Source of the DNA: an uncultured Muribaculaceae bacterium
Lineage (GTDB): Bacteria > Bacteroidota > Bacteroidia > Bacteroidales > Muribaculaceae
DNA length: 27,200 bases
Direction of reading: 5' to 3'
NCBI GenBank assembly: GCA_910588245.1
Contig: CAJUQP010000046.1
Location: 1-27,200 of the forward strand
The position numbers and the translations under genes are program-made. Shown one piece after another: positions 1-7,782 of the stretch (within the stretch, counting starts at the first letter, position 1; every line of letters starts with the position of its first letter). The notes beneath the pieces were generated by a model that searched no databases, was not told the origin of the DNA, and saw only the letters and a list, made by a program, of their open reading frames with translations.

Positions 1-136
1 CCGGACTCGCATTCCCGGGCATATTTTTCCTTTTGGTTCAGTCACATAGCCCGCTATGCTCCTTCACCTGCAAGAAAAAATCTGCTCCGAGACTGCGACC
101 CATAATTTAACGTTGCTTTTTAAACAACTTCTAAAT
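1..136 (-). repeat. Partial copy of a MITE-like repeat, cut by the window edge
   Basis: Read on the minus strand from 136 to 1, this stretch matches 19495-19630 at about 133 of 136 positions; the three differences I see are single-base substitutions. It begins with the terminal motif AGAAGTTGTTTAAAAA, the same terminal inverted repeat that bounds the complete element at 19499-19739. The other end lies beyond base 1, so only the left half of the element is visible. Its outer end stops only about 12 bases before the start codon of the aldo/keto reductase gene, so the repeat occupies that gene's upstream region and may supply or interrupt its promoter. No protein-coding capacity is evident. Confidence 0.85.
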
Positions 137-147
137 CAGACATTATC

Positions 148-1551
148 ATGAGCCACAATATAAACAGGCGGGAATTTCTCCGCCGCATCGGAATCGGTTC
201 GGTGGCCGCCACCGGATTGGTAATGACAGGCTGCTCTTCAAGAAAGGAGACGTTGGCCACCGAAGGAACGGAATCGGGTCCTATCCCTACCGATAAGATG
301 ACATACCGCACTAATCCCAAGACCGGAGAGAAAGTGTCGTTGCTCGGCTACGGTTGCATGCGCTGGCCCACAAAACCGGGAAAAGACAAAGACGGGAATC
401 CGGAGGAGGAACTTGATCAGGAGGCCATCAACAGTCTTGTTGACGAGGCTATAGCACATGGCGTGAACTATTTCGACACATCGCCGGCCTATTGCCGAGG
501 AAAATCGGAAGAGGCCACGGGCATAGCTCTGAGCCGACATCCCCGCTCTTCGTATTATATCGCCACGAAGCTCTCTAATTTCGCACCCGAATCGCAGACA
601 AGAGAGGCGTCGATAAAGATGTACAGAGACTCGATGCGCTATCTCCAGACAGATTATATCGACTATCTTTTGCTGCATGCTGTCGGGGGAGGGGGAATGG
701 ATAATCTTCATCAAAGGTATCTCGACAACGGCATCCTTGATTTCCTTATGGAGGAGAGGGAGGCCGGAAGGATCAGAAACCTTGGATTCTCTTACCATGG
801 CGACATAGAGGTGTTTGACTGGTTGCTCGCCAACCATGATAAATATAAGTGGGACTTCGTGCAGATCCAGATGAACTATCTCGACTGGGAGCATTCAAAG
901 GATATGAATCCTCGCAACACCAACGCGGTTTATCTCTATGATGAGCTTGCAAAGAGAAAGATCCCTGTTGTGATAATGGAGCCTCTCCTCGGCGGACGCC
1001 TTTCTAATCTTCCCGACCACATAGTGGCGCGCTTGAAGGAGGCGGAGCCGGAGAAGAGTGTGGCGTCGTGGGCATTTCGGTTCTGCGGCACATATCCCGA
1101 GGTGCTCACAGTGCTTAGCGGCATGACCTATAAGGAACATCTTGAGGATAATCTCCGCTCTTTCTGTCCGTTGAAACCGTTGACCGACAGCGAGCTTAAG
1201 TTCCTTCATGACACGGCCGGACTCATCGCGCAGTATCCCACAGTGCCATGCAATGACTGTAAATACTGCATGCCGTGTCCCTATGGCATCGACATTCCGG
1301 GTGTGCTCCTGCATTATAATAAGTGTGTCAATGAGGGTAACGTCACGGAGTCTACGGCCGATCCTAAATATGCCGAGGCGAGAAGGGCCTTTCTTGTCGG
1401 TTACGACCGTTCGGTTCCGCGTTTGCGCCAGGCCAGCCATTGCATAGGATGCCGCCAGTGTGTGGAGCATTGTCCGCAAGGCATAAGAATTCCTCGCGAA
1501 CTCCATCGCATTGACAAGTATGTGGAGGAACTCAAGCGCAACGAGGCATGA
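148..1551 (+). CDS. Tat-exported aldo/keto reductase with C-terminal 4Fe-4S ferredoxin domain
   Basis: This 467-residue protein is an NAD(P)H-type oxidoreductase of the aldo/keto reductase superfamily, and its physiological substrate cannot be told from sequence. The N-terminus has a twin-arginine motif (RREFLRR, residues 7-13), a hydrophobic stretch and a lipobox-like LVMTGC ending at Cys29, so it is probably exported folded by Tat and perhaps lipid-anchored. The barrel domain follows from about residue 50, with YFDTSPAY, ATKLS and LLLHAVGG matching the family's Asp, Tyr, Lys and His region. The C-terminal part carries two clusters: C368, C371, C374, C378 and CIGCRQCVEHCP at 432-443, typical 4Fe-4S ligands. 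It lies directly upstream of tatA and tatC, which fits a folded Fe-S cargo needing Tat. The ATG at 148 is the only start that keeps the whole signal peptide. The upstream region is a repeat. Confidence 0.9.
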   Translation: MSHNINRREFLRRIGIGSVAATGLVMTGCSSRKETLATEGTESGPIPTDKMTYRTNPKTGEKVSLLGYGCMRWPTKPGKDKDGNPEEELDQEAINSLVDEAIAHGVNYFDTSPAYCRGKSEEATGIALSRHPRSSYYIATKLSNFAPESQTREASIKMYRDSMRYLQTDYIDYLLLHAVGGGGMDNLHQRYLDNGILDFLMEEREAGRIRNLGFSYHGDIEVFDWLLANHDKYKWDFVQIQMNYLDWEHSKDMNPRNTNAVYLYDELAKRKIPVVIMEPLLGGRLSNLPDHIVARLKEAEPEKSVASWAFRFCGTYPEVLTVLSGMTYKEHLEDNLRSFCPLKPLTDSELKFLHDTAGLIAQYPTVPCNDCKYCMPCPYGIDIPGVLLHYNKCVNEGNVTESTADPKYAEARRAFLVGYDRSVPRLRQASHCIGCRQCVEHCPQGIRIPRELHRIDKYVEELKRNEA

Positions 1552-1584
1552 CGTGTGCCGGGCTTGCGAGGTGAATGAATTATC

Positions 1585-1618
1585 GCGGAGAAGCCAATAA
1601 GTGTATTGGCTTCTCCGT
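1585..1618 (+). terminator. Strong hairpin between the reductase gene and tatA
   Basis: A 14-bp perfect stem (CGGAGAAGCCAATA pairing with its complement at 1604-1617) closes a four-base loop. It sits 34 bases after the reductase stop codon. No T-run follows (GTTACAGA), so it is a poor intrinsic terminator and could instead be an mRNA-stabilising or processing hairpin within an aldo/keto reductase-tatAC transcript. Confidence 0.45.
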
Positions 1619-1654
1619 TACAGACATATATATTGATATTTAAGAAACGAAAAA

Positions 1655-1882
1655 ATGATTGGTTTTTACAATATGCTTGGTTTTATCGGTGGCGTAGGTT
1701 TTCAGGAGGTGCTCCTTATCGCACTTGTCGTGCTCCTCTTTTTCGGAGGGAAGAAGATCCCCGAGTTAATGAAGGGTCTCGGTAAAGGGGTGAAATCGTT
1801 CAAAGACGGAATGCGCGATGTCGAGAATGAGGTTAAGGCTCCTGTTGAGGAGATGAAGGAGGCTGACAAGGATAAAAAGTGA
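1655..1882 (+). CDS. tatA: Sec-independent protein translocase subunit TatA/E
   Basis: This 75-residue protein is the pore-forming TatA-type subunit of the twin-arginine translocase in the inner membrane. It has the expected architecture: a short N-terminus, one hydrophobic helix at about residues 16-32 (GFQEVLLIALVVLLFFGG, with the conserved FG hinge), then an amphipathic helix (KKIPELMKGLGKGVKSFKDG) and a charged, disordered tail. Only one TatA/B-like gene is present here, so it may serve both TatA and TatB roles, as in minimal TatAC systems. The gene ends one base before tatC, so the two are almost certainly co-translated. A second ATG at 1673 is possible, but the upstream one leaves the family-typical short N-terminus. 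Confidence 0.93.
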   Translation: MIGFYNMLGFIGGVGFQEVLLIALVVLLFFGGKKIPELMKGLGKGVKSFKDGMRDVENEVKAPVEEMKEADKDKK

Positions 1883-1883
1883 C

Positions 1884-2678
1884 ATGGAGGATACCCAACA
1901 GAGTTTTTGGGACCATCTCGATGAACTACGCAGGGTCATATTCCGTATATTGGGTGTGGCCCTGGCGTTTGCTGTCGTGGCGTTCATATTCCGTGATGAA
2001 CTGTTTGCTGTAGTTCTCGCTCCCAAGGAAAACTGTTTTATCACCTATCGGCTTTTGAGTCGTCTTGCGTCCGTGTTTTCCGGAAGCGCTGCGGAGTCTT
2101 TCGATGTGCCGCTTATCAACACCGGGCTTGCCATGCAGTTTGTCATCCATATGAAGATAGCGTTCGCCGCCGGAGTGGTGTGCGCTTCTCCATATATTAT
2201 ATATCAGCTTTTCCGGTTTGTCTCGCCGGCATTGTATGCCGATGAGCGCAGATACGCGGTCCGGGTCGTGGGAGGGGGCTACGTGATGTTTATCATAGGT
2301 ATGGCTGTGAGCTACTTCCTTATTTTCCCTCTCACATTCCGTTTCCTCGGCACCTATCAGGTCAGTTCCGATGTGGCGAATCTGATCTCTCTTGAATCAT
2401 ATGTGGAGGTGTTGGTGATGATGTCGGTGGCGATGGGGATAGTTTTCGAGATGCCTGTCGTGGCGTGGCTTTTCGCAAGACTTGGTTTTCTCAACGACAC
2501 TTTCATGCGGCGTTACCGGCGTCATGCCATAGTGGTGATATTGATTGTGGCTGCCGTGATCACTCCCACGAGTGATATTTTCACTCTTCTCGCCGTTTCT
2601 CTTCCTATGTGGCTGCTCTATGAAGGAAGCATACATCTTGTCGCCCGCACGCACCCTGTCAGTCGTCAGCCGGAATGA
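1884..2678 (+). CDS. tatC: Sec-independent protein translocase subunit TatC
   Basis: This 264-residue protein is the Tat signal-peptide receptor, a polytopic inner-membrane protein. The N-terminal SFWDHLDELRRVIFRI matches the cytoplasmic HLxELR signature of TatC. Several hydrophobic segments follow, and the loop region VFEMPVVAWLF contains the conserved Glu of the fifth-helix region. The length is close to the family norm of about 250. An insertion-like stretch around residues 50-75 (APKENCFITYRLLSRLASVF) lies in the first periplasmic loop, as in many Bacteroidetes TatC proteins. It follows tatA with a one-base gap and ends 11 bases before the convergent pseudouridine synthase gene. With the upstream Fe-S reductase it makes a substrate-plus-machine locus. 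Confidence 0.95.
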   Translation: MEDTQQSFWDHLDELRRVIFRILGVALAFAVVAFIFRDELFAVVLAPKENCFITYRLLSRLASVFSGSAAESFDVPLINTGLAMQFVIHMKIAFAAGVVCASPYIIYQLFRFVSPALYADERRYAVRVVGGGYVMFIIGMAVSYFLIFPLTFRFLGTYQVSSDVANLISLESYVEVLVMMSVAMGIVFEMPVVAWLFARLGFLNDTFMRRYRRHAIVVILIVAAVITPTSDIFTLLAVSLPMWLLYEGSIHLVARTHPVSRQPE

Positions 2679-2689
2679 TTGTCCCGTGC

Positions 2690-3355
2690 TCAGTCGCTTA
2701 GAAACTTTGCGAATTCTGCGGGAATGGGAGCGTCGACAGAGATTGGCTCTTTGGAGACGGGATGAACGAATTCGATGTGGCGTGCGAGCAGGGAGATCCC
2801 TCCGTCGGGGTTGTTGCGGCGCGCCCCATACTTCAGGTCTCCTTTTATGGGGTGGCCGATGTTGGAGAGCTGCGCGCGTATCTGGTGCTTGCGCCCTGTT
2901 AGAAGATTGATTTCGAGGAGTGTGTATCTGTCGCCGCGCGCGATTGTCTTGTATTTTAGGATGCTTTTCTTTGCATCTGTGGCTCCCTGACGAGCCACGA
3001 AGGTCTTGTTGATCCTTCCGTCGCTCACCAGCATATCGGTGAGTGTGTCTTCCTCTTTCTCGGGATGTCCCTCCACGAGTGCCCAGTAGGTCTTATGTAT
3101 CTCTCCCTTGCGGAGCATGTCGTTGAGGCGCGTGAGCGCCTTCGATGTCTTGGCGAACACCACGACCCCGGCAACCGGGCGGTCTATGCGGTGCACTACA
3201 CCGCAGAACACGTTGCCGGGCTTATTGTATTTCTCTTTGAGATATTGTTTGATTGTCTCCGACAGGGGGGTGTCGCCGGTCTTGTCGCCTTGCACGATCT
3301 CTCCGGCACGTTTGTCGACAATGATTATATGATTGTCTTCGTAGAGAGGAGTCAT
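2690..3355 (-). CDS. RluA-family pseudouridine synthase
   Basis: This 221-residue protein probably isomerises a uridine in rRNA or tRNA to pseudouridine. The catalytic motif is seen as VVHRIDRPVAGVVVFAKT, where the Asp in HRID is the nucleophile, followed by LLTGRKHQIRAQLS and the HPIKGDLKYG motif of the RluA fold. It lacks an N-terminal S4 domain, so it resembles the short RluA/RluC-like single-domain enzymes; the exact target base is unknown. The open frame extends upstream through the initiator tRNA gene, but that extension (3356-3556) translates the tRNA and its terminator, so the ATG at 3355 (MTPLYEDNHIIIVDK) is the real start. It is convergent with tatC. Confidence 0.9.
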   Translation of the reverse strand: MTPLYEDNHIIIVDKRAGEIVQGDKTGDTPLSETIKQYLKEKYNKPGNVFCGVVHRIDRPVAGVVVFAKTSKALTRLNDMLRKGEIHKTYWALVEGHPEKEEDTLTDMLVSDGRINKTFVARQGATDAKKSILKYKTIARGDRYTLLEINLLTGRKHQIRAQLSNIGHPIKGDLKYGARRNNPDGGISLLARHIEFVHPVSKEPISVDAPIPAEFAKFLSD

Positions 3356-3430
3356 CTGTAATGGGAATTGACAGTTGGTTGTTTCTAACGATGTTGGCCA
3401 CTGCAAAGCGTTTTGTGTGGCTGCTGAATT

Positions 3431-3458
3431 AAAAAAGCCGATTCCATAGGAACCGGCT
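3431..3458 (-). terminator. Intrinsic terminator of the initiator tRNA gene
   Basis: On the minus strand AGCCGGTTCC pairs with GGAATCGGCT across a three-base loop, giving a 10-bp stem with one G-T pair, followed by a run of T residues. It begins five bases after the encoded CCA end of tRNA-fMet, a textbook single-tRNA terminator. Confidence 0.88.
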
Positions 3459-3462
3459 ATTC

Positions 3463-3537
<75 letters not shown>

Positions 3538-3553
3538 GTGTTGATTTCGAGTG

Positions 3554-3585
3554 CAAAATTACTGCTTTCCCGGATATCTACCAAA
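3554..3585 (-). promoter_or_regulatory. Bacteroidetes-type promoter of tRNA-fMet
   Basis: On the minus strand a TTTG box (3582-3585) and a TAATTTTG box (3554-3561) are separated by exactly 20 bases. This matches the Bacteroidetes primary-sigma consensus. The predicted transcription start is near 3547, about ten bases before the mature tRNA 5' end. Confidence 0.85.
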
Positions 3586-3867
3586 TATTTCAATGAAAAT
3601 TTTCAAGGGATTAGTGTTAAAATAAGTAAACGATGTTGTATGTATTTGAAAAATAGGATAATACCGATGTGTGCTTGCTCCGGTGATTTTTAAGCTATTG
3701 AAAATTATTTTCGAAAAATGCCGGAATAGTGGAAAAGTTTTGTTAAATTTGCTCAGAATTTGGTCAGATGTGCAATTTCTGGCTTGCCTGGTATCATTAC
3801 ATGAGTCCGTAGCAGCCTTTAATTGCAATATGGTCAGTAATTATTATACTAAATTCCCCTTTGCGTC
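3586..3867. other. AT-rich gene-free stretch between tRNA-fMet and the TetR gene
   Basis: I see no coding sequence here. A TAAATTTG box at 3744-3751 fits the -7 consensus on the plus strand for the TetR gene, but no good TTTG box lies 19-21 bases upstream, so it is only a weak candidate. The heptamer TGGTCAG occurs at about 3761 and 3833, and a small palindrome ATTGCAAT lies near 3822-3829; either could be an operator for the adjacent TetR regulator, but this is a guess. Confidence 0.4.
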
Positions 3868-4452
3868 ATGGTGATGAAAACCCGCGATAAATTCATAGAA
3901 GTGGCAAGGCAGCTTTTCGCAAGAAAAGGTGTCGAGAACACAACCATGAACGATATCGCCTCGGCTTCCGACAAAGGACGTCGCACTATATATACTTATT
4001 TCAAGAGCAAGCGCGACATTTTCAATGCCGTGATTGAGAGTGAGACCGACCAGATCCTCAATCGGCTTCGCCATATCGTGGCCCAGTCGTCGACTCCGGA
4101 AGAGAAACTTAAGGACTATATCGATTGCCGTTTCGAGGCCATGAAGGAGATAGTGTCGCGCAACGGATCGCTCCGCGCGGGTTTCTTCAGGGATGTGAGG
4201 AAGGTTGACCGCGCGCGCAAGATAATTACCCGGAAGGAGACGGCTTTACTCCGCGACATCCTTCAGGAAGGTGTCGACAAGGGAGAGTTCGAGATTTCCA
4301 ACGTCAATCAGTTCTCTGTGGTCGTGACGCAGGCCATACACGGTCTGGACGTGCCTTATATAAGAGACAATCTCTCTGACGAGGGTATCGACAAGGCTAT
4401 GCTGAAGAAGTATATTTCTGACCTGATCATCAACAGTGTCAGGAAGCGCTGA
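3868..4452 (+). CDS. TetR/AcrR-family transcriptional regulator
   Basis: This 194-residue protein is a one-component DNA-binding regulator. The N-terminal helix-turn-helix is clear: RDKFIEVARQLFARKGVENT, then TTMNDIASASDKGRRTIYTYFKSKRDIFNAVI at about residues 28-60, the classic TetR signature with the YFKSK motif. The C-terminal part (about 70-194) is all-helical and would bind an unknown ligand. Immediately downstream lies fabH and then fabG, so a role in sensing acyl-CoA or acyl-ACP and adjusting fatty acid or lipid synthesis is a reasonable inference, not shown by sequence. The start could be ATG 3868 or ATG 3874, as neither has a clear Shine-Dalgarno site. Confidence 0.88.
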   Translation: MVMKTRDKFIEVARQLFARKGVENTTMNDIASASDKGRRTIYTYFKSKRDIFNAVIESETDQILNRLRHIVAQSSTPEEKLKDYIDCRFEAMKEIVSRNGSLRAGFFRDVRKVDRARKIITRKETALLRDILQEGVDKGEFEISNVNQFSVVVTQAIHGLDVPYIRDNLSDEGIDKAMLKKYISDLIINSVRKR

Positions 4453-4504
4453 CAGCATATCCCGTTATGGTATAAGTATTAAGGAAGAAATAGAAAAACA
4501 GAAT

Positions 4505-5449
4505 ATGTACATCAACTCAATGGGCCATTACGTGCCCTCCGCAAGAATCACGAACGATTATTTTGAAAAGATAAACGGGCTGACCTCCGATTGGATCGTG
4601 CAGCGCACCGGCATCCACAGCCGGTCGAAAGCGGCCGCCGACGAGAATTCCGACAGCATGGCCCTGGCCGCCATCGATGACGCGATCACACGTCTGCCAT
4701 ACGACATCAAGGAGGTTGATCTTATCGTGGCTGCCTGCTATTCCATTTACGATACTGTGGCTACTCCGGCTCATGTGGCCCAGCAGCATTATGGCATACA
4801 TGGGGCAAAGGCTGTTTACGCCTCTGCCGCGTGCTCCTCGTTTATCAACGGTCTTGAGATAATAGAAGGTTATTTCGCTTCCGGCAAGGCCACAAAGGCT
4901 TTGCTCATTTGCTCTGAGCACAACACATATTACAGCAACGATAAGGATCCTAAGGCCGGTCATCTTTGGGGCGACGCGGCTGTGGCATATTTCATCAGCA
5001 AGGAGCGTCAGAGTGAAAATGATGTGGAGATCCTTGATATCTTCACCGAGGGTCTCGGCGATGTGGGCAAAGGTCCGGAAGGTGTGAAGCTTCGTCCCGG
5101 CGAAGACGGCATATCCATGCCCGATGGCCGCGATGTCTTCATGAACGCCTGCAAATACATGATCTACGCGCTGCGCCACTCGCTTGAGCATACAGGATTG
5201 AAGATTGAGGATATCGACAAGCTCATATGCCATCAGGCCAACAAGCGCATAGTGGCGCAGGTGGCCCACATGCTCGATAAGCCGCTTGATGATTTCCTCA
5301 ACAACATCGAGACCCTCGGCAACACCGGCTCCGCCTCCGTAGCACTCGTGCTCTCGCAGAACGCTCCCAATTTCAAGAAGGGCGACAAGGCTGCCCTGAT
5401 GGTGTTCGGCGGCGGCTATTCATGCGGATGCTTCATTGTCCGTTTCTGA
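4505..5449 (+). CDS. fabH: 3-oxoacyl-ACP synthase III (KAS III)
   Basis: This 314-residue enzyme condenses an acyl-CoA starter with malonyl-ACP to start fatty acid synthesis in the cytoplasm. The catalytic triad is all visible at family positions: Cys110 in SAACSSFING, His243 in ICHQANKRI and Asn273 in LGNTGSASVA. The C-terminal GGGYSCGCFIVRF is typical. The frame remains open to an ATG at 4436 that overlaps the end of the TetR gene, but the purine-rich AAGGAAG run and homology to MYINSMGHYVPS support ATG 4505. It lies 52 bases after the TetR gene and is not beside fabF or acpP, so it may be a second KAS III for a specialised lipid, or the housekeeping one; sequence alone does not decide. Confidence 0.9.
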   Translation: MYINSMGHYVPSARITNDYFEKINGLTSDWIVQRTGIHSRSKAAADENSDSMALAAIDDAITRLPYDIKEVDLIVAACYSIYDTVATPAHVAQQHYGIHGAKAVYASAACSSFINGLEIIEGYFASGKATKALLICSEHNTYYSNDKDPKAGHLWGDAAVAYFISKERQSENDVEILDIFTEGLGDVGKGPEGVKLRPGEDGISMPDGRDVFMNACKYMIYALRHSLEHTGLKIEDIDKLICHQANKRIVAQVAHMLDKPLDDFLNNIETLGNTGSASVALVLSQNAPNFKKGDKAALMVFGGGYSCGCFIVRF

Positions 5450-5518
5450 CGGGCGTCGGGGGCGCTCGGATATTTTCGCGGGAAGTCCTATGGGAATCTT
5501 CTGCCGGATAAATGTCCG

Positions 5519-5540
5519 GACTGATCGGTGGTCAGTCTTT
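5519..5540 (+). terminator. Possible weak terminator after fabH
   Basis: GACTGA and TCAGTC form a 6-bp stem with a seven-base loop, followed by only TTTG. It lies about 70 bases after fabH. The stem is short and the T-run poor, so this is tentative. It would separate the TetR-fabH pair from the fabG operon. Confidence 0.3.
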
Positions 5541-5597
5541 GCTGTGGATAGGAATGGAAAGTTTATCAGACATAACCATTAAGAAACAATATAGAAA

Positions 5598-6344
5598 ATG
5601 AAATTACTTGAAGGAAAAACAGCCCTTATCACAGGCGCTGCCCGTGGCATCGGCAAGGCCATTGCTCTTAAATTCGCCTCAGAAGGCGCCAATATCGCGT
5701 TTACCGATCTTGTCATCGATGAGAACGGAAAGAAGACCGAGGAGGAGATCGCCGCCTATGGCGTGAAATGCAAAGGCTACGCGTCGAACGCCGCAAGCTT
5801 CGAGGATACAGAGAAGGTCGTGGCTCAGGTGAAAGAGGATTTCGGCTCGATCGATGTCCTGGTCAACAATGCAGGCATCACTAAAGACGGCCTCATGATG
5901 CGCATGAGCGAGAGCCAGTGGGACGCCGTGATCGCTGTCAATCTCAAGTCGGCTTTCAACTTCATCCATGCCGTTCTCCCCATCATGATGCGTCAGCGTG
6001 GCGGATCTATCATCAACATGGCTTCTGTCGTAGGTGTTCACGGAAATGCCGGACAGGCCAACTATGCCGCCTCGAAGGCTGGCCTCATAGCTCTTGCGAA
6101 GAGCATCGCGCAGGAGGTGGGATCTCGTGGCATCCGTGCCAACGCCATTGCTCCCGGATTCATCGAGACTGCAATGACTGCCGCGCTCCCCGACGCTGTT
6201 CGCGAGGAATGGACAAAGAAGATACCTTTGCGCCGCGGAGGCAAGCCCGAGGATATCGCCGATGTGGCGACATTCCTGGCTTCCGACATGTCGAGCTATG
6301 TATCCGGACAGGTGATCCAGGTCGACGGCGGAATGAATATGTAA
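5598..6344 (+). CDS. fabG: 3-oxoacyl-ACP reductase (SDR family)
   Basis: This 248-residue short-chain dehydrogenase reduces 3-oxoacyl-ACP to 3-hydroxyacyl-ACP with NADPH in fatty acid elongation. The Rossmann nucleotide-binding motif TGAARGIGKAIA is at residues 12-23, the NNAG motif follows near residue 89, and the catalytic Ser143, Tyr156 and Lys160 (NYAASKAG) are in place. The C-terminal GQVIQVDGGMNM is the classic FabG ending. Length and motifs all agree with the housekeeping enzyme. It starts a tightly packed operon: the stop codon is 10 bases before ispD. No clear promoter box was seen in the 148 bases upstream. Confidence 0.92.
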   Translation: MKLLEGKTALITGAARGIGKAIALKFASEGANIAFTDLVIDENGKKTEEEIAAYGVKCKGYASNAASFEDTEKVVAQVKEDFGSIDVLVNNAGITKDGLMMRMSESQWDAVIAVNLKSAFNFIHAVLPIMMRQRGGSIINMASVVGVHGNAGQANYAASKAGLIALAKSIAQEVGSRGIRANAIAPGFIETAMTAALPDAVREEWTKKIPLRRGGKPEDIADVATFLASDMSSYVSGQVIQVDGGMNM

Positions 6345-6354
6345 TCTGTCAATA

Positions 6355-7035
6355 ATGGAGAAATACGCGATAATCGTTGCTGGAGGGGAGGGCACCCGTT
6401 TAGGGGGTGCCCTCCCCAAGCAATTCAGGGAGGTTGCCGGGCGTCCCCTTTTATGGTGGTCGGTGAAGGCTTTCTCCGACGAAGATCCAGCCACGCGGAT
6501 CATACTCGTGCTCCCGCAGAGGTTTTTCGGCCTTTGGCGGCAATTGCAGACGGAGCTTCCTGAAGAAGACCGGTTGCCGCATTCTGTTGTGGCCGGAGGT
6601 GCCTCGCGCACTGAGTCTGTAAAAAACGGACTGAGGGTGGTTCCCGACGGCGAAGACTGTCTTGTGGCTGTTCACGATGCTGCCCGTCCGCTGCTGACAT
6701 CAGCCATGATATCCCGCGGCTGGGAGACAGCCGCGAGGCATGGGGGTGCGATTCCGGCCATCCCCGTCACAGATTCTCTGCGCCGTGTCGAAGGGGAGAC
6801 GAGCCGGGCTGTAGACCGCAGCGCATTTGTCGCCGTGCAGACTCCGCAGGTTTTCCGTGCGCGGTTGTTGAAAGAGGCTTACTCCGCTCATCCGGACGCT
6901 GTCTATTCCGACGATGCCACCGCATTCGAGGCTTACGGAAAGATCCCGGTGCTATTCGAGGGTAGCACCGACAATATGAAAGTGACCAATCCCGGCGATC
7001 TGGAGATTGCCGCGTTGCTTATTGGGAGACGCTGA
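6355..7035 (+). CDS. ispD: 2-C-methyl-D-erythritol 4-phosphate cytidylyltransferase
   Basis: This 226-residue enzyme transfers CMP from CTP to MEP, the third step of the non-mevalonate isoprenoid pathway. The N-terminal IIVAGGEGTRLGGALPKQF (residues 6-24) is the nucleotidyltransferase signature that binds CTP. The conserved VHDAARPLL at about 103-111 and the TPQVFRARLLKEAY and YSDDATAFEA motifs follow, as in IspD. The final GSTDNMKVTNPGDLEIAALLI is the family's C-terminal signature. It lies 10 bases after fabG and three before the next gene, so co-transcription is likely. ispF is not adjacent. Confidence 0.93.
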   Translation: MEKYAIIVAGGEGTRLGGALPKQFREVAGRPLLWWSVKAFSDEDPATRIILVLPQRFFGLWRQLQTELPEEDRLPHSVVAGGASRTESVKNGLRVVPDGEDCLVAVHDAARPLLTSAMISRGWETAARHGGAIPAIPVTDSLRRVEGETSRAVDRSAFVAVQTPQVFRARLLKEAYSAHPDAVYSDDATAFEAYGKIPVLFEGSTDNMKVTNPGDLEIAALLIGRR

Positions 7036-7038
7036 TCC

Positions 7039-7749
7039 ATGCTTGAGCGTGTTTTCAATATTGCTCCGGGTGTCGTTGGTGGTTTTGTGGCTCCGGCCTG
7101 TGGTGAAGGTGATGCCGCGGAGAGATATGGAATAGTATGTCCCTGTCAGACCCACACTGCGAATGTAGGCATCCTTTCTCATACCGGAGAATCATTTCCT
7201 GAGACCGATGCCATCGTGACTCGCCTCAAAGGTGTGAGGATAGGAGTGCGCACTGCCGATTGTGTCCCTGTCGTCCTCTATGCTCCCGGGGCGGAGGTCA
7301 TTGCCGCTGTCCATGCGGGATGGAAGGGCACTCTCGCAGGTATTGTGAGGGAGACACTCGGTGTGATGTCCCGTCTTGGAGCTGACATGGAGGATATGTT
7401 GGCATTTTTCGGGCCTTCCATATGCTGCGGCTGTTTCGAGGTCGCGCCGGAGCTTGCCACACTGTTCGTCTCGCATGGTTTCGGCCCGTGCGTGGCCACT
7501 GCCGGTTTCGCCGATCCCATCACGGGTGAGCCCATGGATGCCGCGCGTCCCCATATTAATCTTGAGGAATGCAACGTCCTTCTGCTCCGCCAGGCGGGGA
7601 TGGCCGAAGCCCATATCCGAAGATCGGGCATATGCACCCGGCATTCCTGCCTTCCCGATGGATGCGGCGGTGTTTCCCGGCTGCCGTCATGGCGCCGTGA
7701 AAACGGAACGATACGCAGAATCGTGACCTGGATAGGTCTCGGTCTTTGA
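7039..7749 (+). CDS. pgeF: YfiH/LACC1-family purine nucleoside phosphorylase (PgeF, 'polyphenol oxidase')
   Basis: This 236-residue protein belongs to the DUF152/YfiH (CNF1-related) family. Members have been reported as purine nucleoside phosphorylase and adenosine deaminase type enzymes, as laccase-like oxidases, and as editors of peptidoglycan precursors, so the name is uncertain. Visible signatures are the RTADCVPVVLYAPG motif, the metal-ligand stretch AAVHAGWKGTLAGIV, and FGPSICCGCFEVAPE; the C-terminal ICTRHSCLPDGCGGVSRLPSWRR matches the family's CT...S.RR ending. It overlaps the operon logic: three bases after ispD and 33 before recG. A linker of cysteines (CCGC, CLPDGC) is slightly richer than I expect. 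Confidence 0.85.
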   Translation: MLERVFNIAPGVVGGFVAPACGEGDAAERYGIVCPCQTHTANVGILSHTGESFPETDAIVTRLKGVRIGVRTADCVPVVLYAPGAEVIAAVHAGWKGTLAGIVRETLGVMSRLGADMEDMLAFFGPSICCGCFEVAPELATLFVSHGFGPCVATAGFADPITGEPMDAARPHINLEECNVLLLRQAGMAEAHIRRSGICTRHSCLPDGCGGVSRLPSWRRENGTIRRIVTWIGLGL

Positions 7750-7782
7750 AGCGACATAACAGATAGGAACCTACATATATAC

